A stretch of 64,000 nt of DNA. It comes from Cellulosimicrobium protaetiae (lineage in GTDB: Bacteria; Actinomycetota; Actinomycetes; Actinomycetales; Cellulomonadaceae). The notes beneath the pieces are model-generated. The model saw only the letters and a program-made list of their open reading frames with translations, had not been told where the DNA came from and did not search any database. Positions 33,826 through 41,731 of this stretch are shown here, one piece after another. Made by a program: the position numbers and the translations under genes. The stretch covers positions 372,001-436,000 of the forward strand of contig NZ_CP052757.1 in assembly GCF_009708005.2 (NCBI RefSeq), written 5' to 3'. Position 1 is the stretch's first letter. Each line of letters opens with the position of its first letter.

Positions 33826-33890
33826 CCGCTGAGTGCATGAAATAGTCGCGTCCGGCACGTCCGGACGCGACTATTTCATGCACTCAGCGG
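33826..33890. repeat. Palindromic TGCATGAAATAGTCGCG element, copy 2
   Basis: Arms 33826-33855 and 33861-33890 are perfect 30-bp inverted repeats around the 5-base loop CACGT, the longest of the three copies. The right end contains the stop codon of the MFS gene (33884-33886). It separates the RNA candidate from the MFS gene and would form a strong two-way terminator. Confidence 0.9.
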
Positions 33891-35380
33891 GTGGCGGGGG
33901 TCGGGGTCGGGAGGTCGGCCTCGGCGGCGGGCGCCGCGGCGGGCGACGGCGGGTCGGTGGCCGGGCGCCGGCGGCGCGGGGCTCCCATCGCGACGGCGGC
34001 GAGGGCGAAGGCCGCGACGGGGACCCACAGCGCGGTGTGGAACGCCGCGAGACCCGCCTGCGGGCCCGTGCCGTCCCCGAGGGCGAGGACGCTGACCGCC
34101 GTCGCGGCGGAGATGCCGATCGCCGCGCCGAGCTGGAACGACGTGTTGAGCACCCCGCCCGCCACGCCCTGCTCCGCGTCGCTCACGCCCGTGGTCGCGG
34201 CGATCGCGATCGGCCCGTAGACCAGCGCGAACGCGACCCCGACGAGCGCCATCGACGGGACCATGACGGCGTACGTCCAGTCGAGCCCCGACGCGAGGAA
34301 CCACGCCGCGGCGAGCGTGCCGGCGACGAGACCCCCGACGATCACGCGCGGCACCCCGAACCGCTCCACGAGGCGCGGCGTGAGCACGGGGGCGAGGACG
34401 ACGTCGACCGCCATGAGCAGCATCGCGAGCCCCGTCTCGAGCGGCGTCCAGCCGCGGAGCTCCTGGAGGTAGAGCGTGAGGAGCACCTGGAACCCGTAGA
34501 ACCCGCCCGCGAAGAGCACCGCCGTGACGTTCGCCCGCACGAGCTCGGTCGAGCGGAAGAGGCGCAGCGGCAGGAGCGGGTGCGGGGCCTGGCGCTGCCG
34601 TGCGACGAACGCCGCGAGGAGCACGGCCCCGCCCCCGAGCGCGGCGGCCGTCCACGCGACCCCCTCGCCCGGGTGCTCGAGGCGCACGATGCCGACGGCG
34701 AGCAGGACCATCGCGCTCGTCGCCAGGATGGCGCCGAGCACGTCGAGCGCGCCGCGTACGCGGCCGGCCGTGTCGCGCGGGACCGTGACCAGGGCGAGCA
34801 CGAGGAGCACGACGGCGAGCAGCACCGGGGCGAAGAAGACCCACCGCCAGTGGATCGCGGCCAGGAGCCCGCCCACGACGAGCCCGAGCGAGAAGCCCGC
34901 CGCCCCGGCGGCGCCGTAGACGACGAGCGCGCGGTTGCGGCGCGGCCCCTCGGCGAACGACGTCGTGATGAGAGACATCCCCGCCGGCGTGAGGAAGCCT
35001 GCCGCGACCCCGGTGACGAAGCGCGACAGGAGGAGCATCCAGCCGTCGGTCGCGAACCCGCCGAGCCCGGAGAACAGCAGGAACACGAGCAGCCAGAGGA
35101 GGAACATGCGGCGGCGGCCGTAGAGGTCCGCGGCGCGGCCACCGAGCAGCATGAACCCGCCGTACCCGACGACGTACGCCGTCACGACCCCGCCGAGCTC
35201 GCCGGTCGCGAGCCCGAGGTCGGCGCGGATGCCGGGGAGCGCGACGGAGAGCATCGCGATGTCGCTGCCCTCCAGGAAGATCGCCCCGCACAGCACGAGC
35301 AGCAGCCCCCAGTCGCGCAGCGTGAAGCGCGCGACCGCGCGTGCGCCCTCGCCGGCCCGGGTGGTGGGCAGGTCGGTCAT
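33884..35380 (-). CDS. MFS drug-efflux transporter, DHA2 (14-helix) type
   Basis: A 498-residue membrane protein with about 14 hydrophobic segments. FLEGSDIAMLSVALPGI, the loop LGGRAADLYGRRRMFL (motif A) and GVAAGFLTPAGMSLITTSF (motif C region) are typical of the EmrB/QacA group of proton-driven multidrug exporters. ATG 35380 has a GGAGAGGGG site. The stop codon is provided by palindromic element copy 2. It is divergent from an HxlR regulator, with several GGTATC/GATACC half-sites in and near the promoter, so local control is likely. The substrate is unknown. Confidence 0.9.
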   Translation of the reverse strand: MTDLPTTRAGEGARAVARFTLRDWGLLLVLCGAIFLEGSDIAMLSVALPGIRADLGLATGELGGVVTAYVVGYGGFMLLGGRAADLYGRRRMFLLWLLVFLLFSGLGGFATDGWMLLLSRFVTGVAAGFLTPAGMSLITTSFAEGPRRNRALVVYGAAGAAGFSLGLVVGGLLAAIHWRWVFFAPVLLAVVLLVLALVTVPRDTAGRVRGALDVLGAILATSAMVLLAVGIVRLEHPGEGVAWTAAALGGGAVLLAAFVARQRQAPHPLLPLRLFRSTELVRANVTAVLFAGGFYGFQVLLTLYLQELRGWTPLETGLAMLLMAVDVVLAPVLTPRLVERFGVPRVIVGGLVAGTLAAAWFLASGLDWTYAVMVPSMALVGVAFALVYGPIAIAATTGVSDAEQGVAGGVLNTSFQLGAAIGISAATAVSVLALGDGTGPQAGLAAFHTALWVPVAAFALAAVAMGAPRRRRPATDPPSPAAAPAAEADLPTPTPATR

Positions 35381-35402
35381 GTCGTCCCCTCTCCTGAGCA
35401 CC

Positions 35403-35433
35403 TACCGGTACTCGGTTACCTCTTGATACCGAG
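35403..35433. promoter_or_regulatory. Candidate HxlR operators in the divergent promoter
   Basis: TACCGGTA (35403-35410) is a perfect palindrome. CTCGGT (35411-35416) and ACCGAG (35428-35433) form a perfect inverted repeat with an 11-base spacer. GATACC (35425-35430) recurs at 35499-35504. The sites lie 23-53 bases from the MFS start and 27-57 bases from the HxlR start. Confidence 0.55.
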
Positions 35434-35459
35434 CCCATCGTGGGACAGGATCAGGAGGC

Positions 35460-35978
35460 ATGGAAGACGGCACATTCGGCACACCTGGTATCACTGCGGA
35501 TACCGTGGCGGCGCGAGGCGGCCCCGCGGAGCGGGGCAACGCCCCCTCCCCGGCCGCGGACCGCCACGGCTGCACACCGTCCAGGTGGGAGTCCGACGTC
35601 GAGGTCTGGCAGTGGGACTCGCGCGAGGACTGCGAGGTGCGGCAGATCCTCGACCGCATCGCGGACAAGTGGTCGCTGCTCGCCATCGCGCTGCTCGACC
35701 GGCGCGTCATGCGCTTCACCGAGCTCAAGCGCGAGATCGACGGGATCAGCCAGCGCATGCTGTCGCGCACGCTGCGCCAGCTCGAGCGCGACGGCATCGT
35801 GGAGCGCACGGTCTACCCGACCGTCCCGCCGCGCGTCGACTACGCCCTCACCGAGATGGGGCGGTCGCTCCACGCCACGACCAAGGCGCTCGTCGTGTGG
35901 ACCGAGGCGCACCAGGAGCGCATCGCGGCCGCGCGCAGCGCCTACGACGAGCGCGAGGCGTCGCTCCAGGACCTCTGA
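35460..35978 (+). CDS. HxlR-family transcriptional regulator
   Basis: A 172-residue protein. The winged helix lies at about residues 58-150: CEVRQILDRIADKWSLLAIALL, MRFTELKREIDGISQRMLSRTLRQLERDGIVERTVYP in two blocks, and RVDYALTEMGRSL. The leading Cys is typical of redox- or electrophile-sensing HxlR proteins. The N-terminal 55 residues are not part of the fold and contain a strong inverted repeat in the DNA (35487-35504). The true start could therefore be GTG 35505; ATG 35460 has a GGAGG run only one base upstream, a poor spacing. It probably controls the divergent MFS pump. Confidence 0.85.
   Translation: MEDGTFGTPGITADTVAARGGPAERGNAPSPAADRHGCTPSRWESDVEVWQWDSREDCEVRQILDRIADKWSLLAIALLDRRVMRFTELKREIDGISQRMLSRTLRQLERDGIVERTVYPTVPPRVDYALTEMGRSLHATTKALVVWTEAHQERIAAARSAYDEREASLQDL
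35487..35504. promoter_or_regulatory. Perfect GGTATC-N6-GATACC inverted repeat
   Basis: GGTATC (35487-35492) and GATACC (35499-35504) are perfect arms. It lies inside the HxlR reading frame if ATG 35460 is used, but immediately before GTG 35505. It shares the GATACC half-site with the upstream promoter region, which suggests autoregulation. Confidence 0.5.
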
Positions 35979-35990
35979 GAAGGGTGGTGG

Positions 35991-36632
35991 TCAGGCGACC
36001 GCGGTCGCCAGCACCCCGAACGTCGGGTCGGGCGTGATCGGCGACGGCGCGGGCTCGTCGCCCGCCGGCCCGCTCGTCATCTCCCACGTCCCGTCACCCT
36101 CGACCCGCACGGCGGCGGTGCGTGCCCCCGACGCGTCCACGACCTTGATGCTCCCGCCGAACGGACGACCGGGGAGCTGAGCGAACGCCGCCCGGACGAA
36201 CCGGGACGCGGCGTCCGCGAGCGCGTCGCCCATCTGGAGCGGGCGCACGTGCCAGATGCCGAACGGGCGCGGTTCGAGCACGACCGCCCCGCCCTGCGCG
36301 CCCACGAGCAGCGCCGCGTTGGTGCGCTCGTCGGCGATCGCCGCGGCCTCGACCCACTCCGTCGCGGTCGTGAGGATGCGCGTCAGCGGGACGACGTTCC
36401 CGACCGGCGCGAGCACCTCGCCCTCGACCCGGGCGAGCCGGCGCACGACGAGCGAGCTGAGCCCCGCGGCGAGGAGCGGCGAGTCGGCCGGGACGTCGGG
36501 CAGGCGCAGGTTCTCGCGCGTCCGCGTGGCGGCCGGGCCCTCGTTGAGGGAGAGGAGCACGAGCAGCTCCGGTCCCGTGAGCTCGATGAGCCCGTCGTCC
36601 GGACGGTTGGCCGTCTCGGTCTGCGTGGTCAT
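35991..36632 (-). CDS. EspG-like accessory protein of WXG cassette A
   Basis: A 213-residue soluble protein. Its first 70 residues (LIELTGPELLVLLSLNEG, LLAAGLSSLVVRRLARVEGEV) align in pattern with the start of the accessory protein of cassette B (50125-50940: LTDEEVAILDGL, LVGRVALRSLLARGLV). This layout resembles EspG-type chaperones of type VII secretion, which bind WXG100 or PE/PPE substrates; that assignment is inference from layout, not clear similarity. The remainder alternates short strands (NAALLVGAQGGAVVLEP). There is no signal peptide. ATG 36632 has a GGAGAGG site. It follows the WXG-like gene after 55 bases. Confidence 0.5.
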   Translation of the reverse strand: MTTQTETANRPDDGLIELTGPELLVLLSLNEGPAATRTRENLRLPDVPADSPLLAAGLSSLVVRRLARVEGEVLAPVGNVVPLTRILTTATEWVEAAAIADERTNAALLVGAQGGAVVLEPRPFGIWHVRPLQMGDALADAASRFVRAAFAQLPGRPFGGSIKVVDASGARTAAVRVEGDGTWEMTSGPAGDEPAPSPITPDPTFGVLATAVA

Positions 36633-36687
36633 CGGTCGTCCCTCTCCTCGTGCGGACCGTGAGCACGGTCCGGCGCGTGCGCCGCGG

Positions 36688-37644
36688 TCACCACGGCCAT
36701 GCCTTCTTCAGCGTCTCGGTCGCCCCGTCGACGAAGTCCCCGCCCGCGTCCCACACGTCGGCGGCGAGGTCGCCGGCACCGTCGACGAGGTCGCCCCCAC
36801 GATCCCACAGCCAGCCCGCGCCGTCGGCGATGCGCTTGGTCACCGGGACGTCGCCGGAGAGCAGGGTCGCGATGCCCCACACGGCCCCCGCGCCCGCGAT
36901 CGCCCAGCCGACGGGGTTGCTCGCGAGGAAGATCGCCGCCCCGATGCCGGCGGCGCCGAGACCGGCGGTGATGAGGCCGTCGGTCCCCTTGAACCCGTCG
37001 CCCTCCGCGAAGCCCTCCCAGGCCTGCATCGAGCCGGAGTACACCGAGTAGCCGTCGAACAGGAAGCCCGCGCCCTTGAGGACGGTCCCGGCGGAGGCCA
37101 GGTTGTCCGCGAGCCCGAGCGCGTTGAGCGGGTCGTCGAGCTTGTTCATCGCGGCCCAGGCGTCGACGCCCTGGGACGCGATCCAGTTGAGGACGCCGCC
37201 CTGCGTCATGTCCGTCGACAACCACGACGGCGGGACGAGCCAGTCGGGCGGGCCACCCTCGCCGTTCTGGCTCCCCGGGCCCCCGGGTCCGCCCGGGCCA
37301 CCGGGACCGCCGGGCCCGCCCGGTCCACCGGGGCCACCGGGGCCACCGGGGCCACCGGGACCACCAGGGCCGCCGTCACGGCTCGTCGAGTCCTGCTGCT
37401 CCGCGTTGCCCCGCAGCAGGTCCGCGGCGTCGGTGAGGAGCGCGGCCGTGCCGGTCAGGCTCGGTCGCAGCGTCGAGGTCCACGCGGTGCGGAAGTCCGC
37501 CGCGTCGGACCCCTCCCAGCGTGCGCCGCCGACGGCCGTCTCGATCGCCGCCGCGGCCAGCTCCAGCGCCTGCGCGCCGTCCGCCACCCGGCCCGCGAGC
37601 GAGCGCAGGGCCTCGACGTCCGCCCCGTACATCCCGCTGCTCAT
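36688..37644 (-). CDS. WXG100-like protein with GGP linker and hydrophobic C-terminal domain (cassette A)
   Basis: A 318-residue protein. Residues 1-90 are a helical hairpin with the turn motif W43-E-G45 in [17 protein letters not shown], as in WXG100 proteins. Residues 91-121 are a GGP-repeat linker. The remainder has a hydrophobic pair ([37 protein letters not shown]) and ends in an amphipathic helix series ([23 protein letters not shown]). The architecture, including the position of the Trp at residue 43, is the same as in the protein at 49130-50128. It may be a type VII substrate or pore-forming protein. No secretion ATPase is in the window. ATG 37644 has a GGAGAGG site. Confidence 0.7.
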   Translation of the reverse strand: MSSGMYGADVEALRSLAGRVADGAQALELAAAAIETAVGGARWEGSDAADFRTAWTSTLRPSLTGTAALLTDAADLLRGNAEQQDSTSRDGGPGGPGGPGGPGGPGGPGGPGGPGGPGGPGGPGSQNGEGGPPDWLVPPSWLSTDMTQGGVLNWIASQGVDAWAAMNKLDDPLNALGLADNLASAGTVLKGAGFLFDGYSVYSGSMQAWEGFAEGDGFKGTDGLITAGLGAAGIGAAIFLASNPVGWAIAGAGAVWGIATLLSGDVPVTKRIADGAGWLWDRGGDLVDGAGDLAADVWDAGGDFVDGATETLKKAWPW

Positions 37645-37771
37645 TCGTCGCCTCTCCGCGCTTTCACCCACCACGCCCGGACGCTCACCGGCCGGGCACG
37701 CCGTCGCGGCGCCGACCACAGGGTACGGACGAGCAGGAGCGACCGTCGATGGTGACCGGTCCCCATCCGGG

Positions 37772-38083
37772 TCAGGAGGGCCGCGTGCCGCGCCGACGGT
37801 CGTCGGCCACGAGCGCGCGGTACCGGCGCCACTGGCGGACGGCGAAGCGCGCGAGGAACGCGCAGGACAGCAGCCCGACGGCGACCCAACCCCACGGGAA
37901 CGGGTCGCCCGCGTGGTAGCTGCGCAGGCTCTCGGTCCAGCCGTAGACCTGCGCGCGGTACCAGCCCAGCACGAAGATCGCGACGACCGCGGGAGGTACG
38001 GCGGCGGCGAAGGTCAGGAACCAGGCATACGTGCGCGCCTGCTTCGTGTCGCCCACGAACCGCGTCCGCGGTGCCCCATGCAT
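37772..38083 (-). CDS. Small two-helix membrane protein (cassette A)
   Basis: A 103-residue protein with two transmembrane helices ([22 protein letters not shown] and [18 protein letters not shown]) and a basic C-terminus. It is not recognised. It is the first gene of the cassette, 127 bases before the WXG-like gene on the same strand. ATG 38083 has GGAGG 7 bases upstream. Cassette B also encodes a two-helix membrane protein, but as its last gene and with an added soluble domain. Confidence 0.65.
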   Translation of the reverse strand: MHGAPRTRFVGDTKQARTYAWFLTFAAAVPPAVVAIFVLGWYRAQVYGWTESLRSYHAGDPFPWGWVAVGLLSCAFLARFAVRQWRRYRALVADDRRRGTRPS

Positions 38084-38169
38084 CCGTCCACCTCCGTGCT
38101 CGAGCCTCCGGGAACCCTACCCGGCGACGGCGAGCCTCCCGAGGCTGCTCTCGACCCGGAGCACCACGC

Positions 38170-39216
38170 TCAGGGGGCGAGGTGCGGCTCGACGAGCTCG
38201 ACGTACCGGCGGGCGAGCGTGGCGAGCACGTCGGCGCCGGGTGCGGCCCAGACGTCGGCGTGGAAGATCTCGACCTCGACGTCGCCCGTGTACCCGGCGG
38301 CGGCCACCGAGCGCGTGAACGCCGCGAAGTCGACGTGGCCGTCGCCCATCATGCCGCGGCCGAGCAGCGTGTCGGCCGGCAGCGGCGTGATCCAGTCGCA
38401 CACCTGGTAGCTGACGATCCGCCCCGCGGCACCCGCGCGCGCGATCTGCTCGTGGACCTTCGGCTCCCACCACAGGTGGTAGGTGTCGACGACGACGCCC
38501 ACCTCCTCGGGCGCGAACGGCTCGGCGAGGTCGAGCGCCTGCTCGAGCGTCGACACGACCCCGCGGTCTGCCGCGAAGATCGGGTTCATGGGCTCGATCC
38601 CGAGCGTCACGCCCGCGTCGCGCGCGGCCGGGACGAGCGCCGCGACCGCGTCCGCCGCCCGTTGCCGGGCCCCGACGAGGTCGCGGTCGCCGTCGGGCAG
38701 CCCGCCCGGGACGAGGACGAGCGTGCGCGCACCGAGCGCGGCCGTCTCGGCGATCGCGGCGAGGTTGCTCGCGTGCGCGGCCGCGCGGGCGTCGGGGTCG
38801 CTCGCGGTGAAGAACCCGCCGCGGCACACGGACGAGACGCGCAGCCCGGCGTCGCGCACCCACCGCACCGCCGTGTCGAGGCCGACCTCCGCGACCGGCT
38901 CGCGCCACACCCCGATCGCCGGGACCCCCGCGGCGACGCACCCGTCGATCGCCTCCTGCAGCGACCAGTGCGCCGTGGTCCGCTGGTTGAGCGAGAGCCG
39001 CGAGAGCCGCGGATCGCCGGCCACCGGCGTCGGCACCCGCGCAACGACCCCACTCGGCACATCAACGCCCCCCCGCTCCCCGCCGAACAGGCCATCTTGG
39101 TCCGTCCCGGCACCAGGACGAGCCGAGACCGCCTGGTCGGCGGGCAGGATGGCCTGGTCGGCCGACGAGGTCGACCGCGACGCCCCGGACGGGAACTCGG
39201 AGATCTCGGTGCTCAT
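38170..39216 (-). CDS. Sugar-phosphate isomerase/epimerase (xylose-isomerase-like TIM barrel)
   Basis: A 348-residue protein. From residue about 73 it is a standard TIM barrel of the xylose-isomerase-like group: LSLNQRTTAHWSLQEAI, TLGIEPMNPIF (metal-binding Glu), VVDTYHLWWEP (Asp, His) and GDVEVEIFHADVW (Glu). Members interconvert keto sugars or inosose-type compounds. The first 72 residues are outside the fold and low in complexity, and part of this stretch (15-45) is encoded by a tandem repeat (39082-39173). A later start cannot be excluded. It is the last gene of the Liv-type operon and overlaps the DUF993 gene (ATGA, 39213-39216). Confidence 0.85.
   Translation of the reverse strand: MSTEISEFPSGASRSTSSADQAILPADQAVSARPGAGTDQDGLFGGERGGVDVPSGVVARVPTPVAGDPRLSRLSLNQRTTAHWSLQEAIDGCVAAGVPAIGVWREPVAEVGLDTAVRWVRDAGLRVSSVCRGGFFTASDPDARAAAHASNLAAIAETAALGARTLVLVPGGLPDGDRDLVGARQRAADAVAALVPAARDAGVTLGIEPMNPIFAADRGVVSTLEQALDLAEPFAPEEVGVVVDTYHLWWEPKVHEQIARAGAAGRIVSYQVCDWITPLPADTLLGRGMMGDGHVDFAAFTRSVAAAGYTGDVEVEIFHADVWAAPGADVLATLARRYVELVEPHLAP
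39082..39173. repeat. GCCGA/TGGTCG repeat array inside a coding region
   Basis: Four related units begin at 39082, 39122, 39140 and 39161, the third exactly 21 bases long. CCTGGTCGGCCGA (39153-39165) is identical to 5070-5082 in the clpX/VOC gap. The array keeps the reading frame of the isomerase gene and encodes part of its non-conserved N-terminus. Confidence 0.6.
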
Positions 39217-40469
39217 GCGACCACCTCGTCGGCGTCGGCCCGGGCGGACGCGGGCGTGGCGTCCGGGCCTGTCCCGGAGGCGGCGACGTGATCCACCTCG
39301 ATGCCCGCCGCCGCGAGCACGAGGCCGAGGCGGTGGGCGGCGAGGTCCGGGTCCGGAAGGAGGCGTGCCTCGTTCGCGAGCTCGAACGCGCGCGCGAGAT
39401 GCACGACGCTCCGGGCGGACTGCAGGCCGCCGACCATGGTGAAGCCGGGCTGGTGGCCCGACAGCCACGCGAGGAACGCGATCCCGGTCTTGTAGTAGTA
39501 CGTCGGCGCCTCGAACACGTGCCGCGAGAGCGCGAGAGTCGGGGCCATCTCGGCGTCGTACCGCGCGAGGTCGCCCTCGTCGAGGGCGGCGAGCGCCGCC
39601 GACGCCGCGGGGGCGACCGCCGCGAACGCGCCGAGCAGTGCGTCGGAGTGCCGCTCGCCGTCGCCGCGGATCAGCTCCGGGTAGTGGAAGTCGTCTCCGG
39701 TGTACAACCGCACACCCTCGGGAAGTACGGCACGCAGGCCGACCTCGTGCGAGGCCGAGAGGAGCGAGACCTTGACCCCGTCGACGCGGTCGGCGTGCGC
39801 CCGGACGAGGTCGACGAACGTCGCGGTCGCGGTGTCGACGTCCGCCGACCCCCAGTACCCCGCGAGGTGCGGGTCGAACGCCTCGCCGAGCCAGTGCAGG
39901 ATGACCGGTTCGCGCACCTGGGACAGGATCGCGTCGTACACGCGCACGTAGTCGTCCGCGGAGGTCGCGACGCGCGCGAGGTGCCGCGACGCCATGAGGA
40001 TGACCTGCGACCCCGTGCCCTCGACGAACTCGACCTGCTCCGTGTACGCCGCGATCACGTCGTCCACGGTCCGCAGGTCGTCGACCCCGCGGTGGTCCGT
40101 CCCCGCGCCCGACGCGATCCGCGCCCCGAGCTCGTGGGCCTGGGCCGCGCTGCGCGACACGAGCTCCTGGACCGCGGGCCAGTCGAGGCCCATGTTCCGC
40201 TGCGCGGTGTCCATCGCCTCGGCGACGCCCAGGCCGTAGCGGAAGAGGTGCCGCCGGAACGCGAGCGTCGAGTCCCAGTCGACGACGGCCGGCGCGCCGG
40301 GGACGTTCTCGCCCCGCGGGTCCGCGACGACGTGCGCCGCCGCGAACGCGACGCGCGACGCGTAGGGGCCGGGGTGGTCCGCCCACTGCCGCGGCGCGCG
40401 CAGCTCGACGAGCCGCGACCCGCCGTCGGGCACGGGGATGCGGACCGCGCCACCCCCGGCCGCGCTCAC
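39213..40469 (-). CDS. DUF993 family protein (DapA-like TIM barrel)
   Basis: A 418-residue protein of the DUF993 family, distantly related to dihydrodipicolinate synthase-type aldolases. Characteristic stretches include WDSTLAFRRHLFRYGLGVAEAMDTAQRNMGLDW in two blocks, QVILMASRHLARVA, PVILHWLGEAFDP, GVKVSLLSASHEV, GDDFHYPELI and APTYYYKTGIAFL. The Lys in VDGVKVSLL could be the Schiff-base lysine of an aldolase. DUF993 genes are usually found next to Gfo/Idh dehydrogenases and sugar isomerases, as here, which suggests a retro-aldol step in sugar or cyclitol breakdown. GTG 40469 overlaps the preceding stop by 4 bases. Confidence 0.82.
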   Translation of the reverse strand: MSAAGGGAVRIPVPDGGSRLVELRAPRQWADHPGPYASRVAFAAAHVVADPRGENVPGAPAVVDWDSTLAFRRHLFRYGLGVAEAMDTAQRNMGLDWPAVQELVSRSAAQAHELGARIASGAGTDHRGVDDLRTVDDVIAAYTEQVEFVEGTGSQVILMASRHLARVATSADDYVRVYDAILSQVREPVILHWLGEAFDPHLAGYWGSADVDTATATFVDLVRAHADRVDGVKVSLLSASHEVGLRAVLPEGVRLYTGDDFHYPELIRGDGERHSDALLGAFAAVAPAASAALAALDEGDLARYDAEMAPTLALSRHVFEAPTYYYKTGIAFLAWLSGHQPGFTMVGGLQSARSVVHLARAFELANEARLLPDPDLAAHRLGLVLAAAGIEVDHVAASGTGPDATPASARADADEVVA

Positions 40470-41731
40470 GCTCCCGCCTCGGCGTCGGGACCGACGGCTG
40501 CCGCGTCACCCGACCCGGAGACCGGGCCGGAACCGTCGAGCTCGACCCGCCGTCCCTCGCGCGACGACGTGTACCCCGCGTCCACGAGGCGCAGGCCGCG
40601 CACGCCGGCGTCGAAGTCGTAGGGGTGCGGCCGCCCGGCGTGGACGTCGCGCAGGAACTCCTCCCACTGCGCGCGGAACCCGTTGACGAACTCCTGGTTG
40701 TCCGGGATCTGCTCCCACTGGGCGCGGAAGTCCTGGTCGGTCGGCAAATCCGGGTTCCACACGGGCTTGGGCGTGCGGGCCCGGGACTGGATGCGGCACC
40801 CGAACAGCCCTGCCACCGCGGACCCGTGCGTCCCGTCGACCTGGAACTCGACGAGCTCGCCCCGGTCCACGCGCACCGCCCACGACGAGTTCACCTGCGC
40901 GAGGATCGGGCCGTCCGCCCCGGCGAGCTCGAAGATCCCGTACGCCGCGTCGTCGGCCGTCGCGGCGTAGGGCTTGCCGTGCTCGTCCCAGCGCTCGGGG
41001 ATGTGGGTCACGGCCTTCGCCATGACCGCCTCGACCGGCCCGAACAGGTTCTCCAGCACGTAGTTCCAGTGGCAGAACATGTCGAGGACCATCCCGCCGC
41101 CGTCCTCGGCGCGGTAGTTCCAGCTCGGGCGCTGCGCGGGCTGCCAGTCGCCCTCGAACACCCAGTACCCGAACTCGCCGCGCACGGACAGGATGCGGCC
41201 GAAGAAGTCGCCGTCGATCAGGCGCTTGAGCTTGAGCAGTCCGGGCAGGTACAGCTTGTCGTGCACGACGCCGTGGATCACCCCGGCCGCGCGCGCCGCC
41301 TCGGCGAGCTCCTCGCCCTCGGCGACGGACTCCGCGATGGGCTTCTCCGTGTAGACGTGCTTGCCCGCCGCGAGCGCCTTGAGGATCGCCTTGGTCCGCT
41401 CCGACGTGACCTGCGCGTCGAAGTAGATCGTGGCCGTGTCGTCCGCGAGCGCCGCGTCGAGGTCGGTCGTGAACTCGGCGACGTCGTGGCGGGCCGCGAG
41501 CTCGGCGAGCTTGGCGCGGTTGCGGCCCACGAGCACGGGCTCCACCTGGAGGCGCGTGCCGTCGTCGAGCTCGACGCCGCCGTCGTCCCGGATCGCGAGG
41601 ATGGAGCGCACGAGGTGCTGGCGGTACCCCATACGACCCGTCACGCCGTTCATGACGATGCGCACGGTGCGGGTGGTCGGTCGGTCGGCCCCTGCGGCGC
41701 CGGTGGTCTGGCTGGTCATGCTGGCGGTCAT
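40466..41731 (-). CDS. Gfo/Idh/MocA family oxidoreductase
   Basis: A 421-residue NAD(P)-dependent dehydrogenase. The Rossmann part has VRIVMNGVTGRMGYRQHL and the conserved AGKHVYTEKPIAES (Lys of the EKP motif). The C-terminal domain includes GFYWVFEG-like GEFGYWVFEGDWQPAQRPSW and GGGMVLDMFCHWNYVLENLFG, with Asp and His where the catalytic pair normally lies. Such enzymes oxidise sugars, inositols or their derivatives. ATG 41731 has an AAGGA site and overlaps the livF-like stop (ATGA). It is the first catabolic gene after the importer genes. Confidence 0.88.
   Translation of the reverse strand: MTASMTSQTTGAAGADRPTTRTVRIVMNGVTGRMGYRQHLVRSILAIRDDGGVELDDGTRLQVEPVLVGRNRAKLAELAARHDVAEFTTDLDAALADDTATIYFDAQVTSERTKAILKALAAGKHVYTEKPIAESVAEGEELAEAARAAGVIHGVVHDKLYLPGLLKLKRLIDGDFFGRILSVRGEFGYWVFEGDWQPAQRPSWNYRAEDGGGMVLDMFCHWNYVLENLFGPVEAVMAKAVTHIPERWDEHGKPYAATADDAAYGIFELAGADGPILAQVNSSWAVRVDRGELVEFQVDGTHGSAVAGLFGCRIQSRARTPKPVWNPDLPTDQDFRAQWEQIPDNQEFVNGFRAQWEEFLRDVHAGRPHPYDFDAGVRGLRLVDAGYTSSREGRRVELDGSGPVSGSGDAAAVGPDAEAGA

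Noticed and set aside
35991-38083. A complete type VII secretion locus
   Set aside because: No EccB, EccC, EccD or mycosin-like gene is present near either WXG cassette in this window.
37076-38410. A plus-strand frame encoding a collagen-like GPP repeat
   Set aside because: It is the complement of the GGP linker of the cassette A WXG protein; the minus strand has the ribosome site, the WXG domain and a paralogue.
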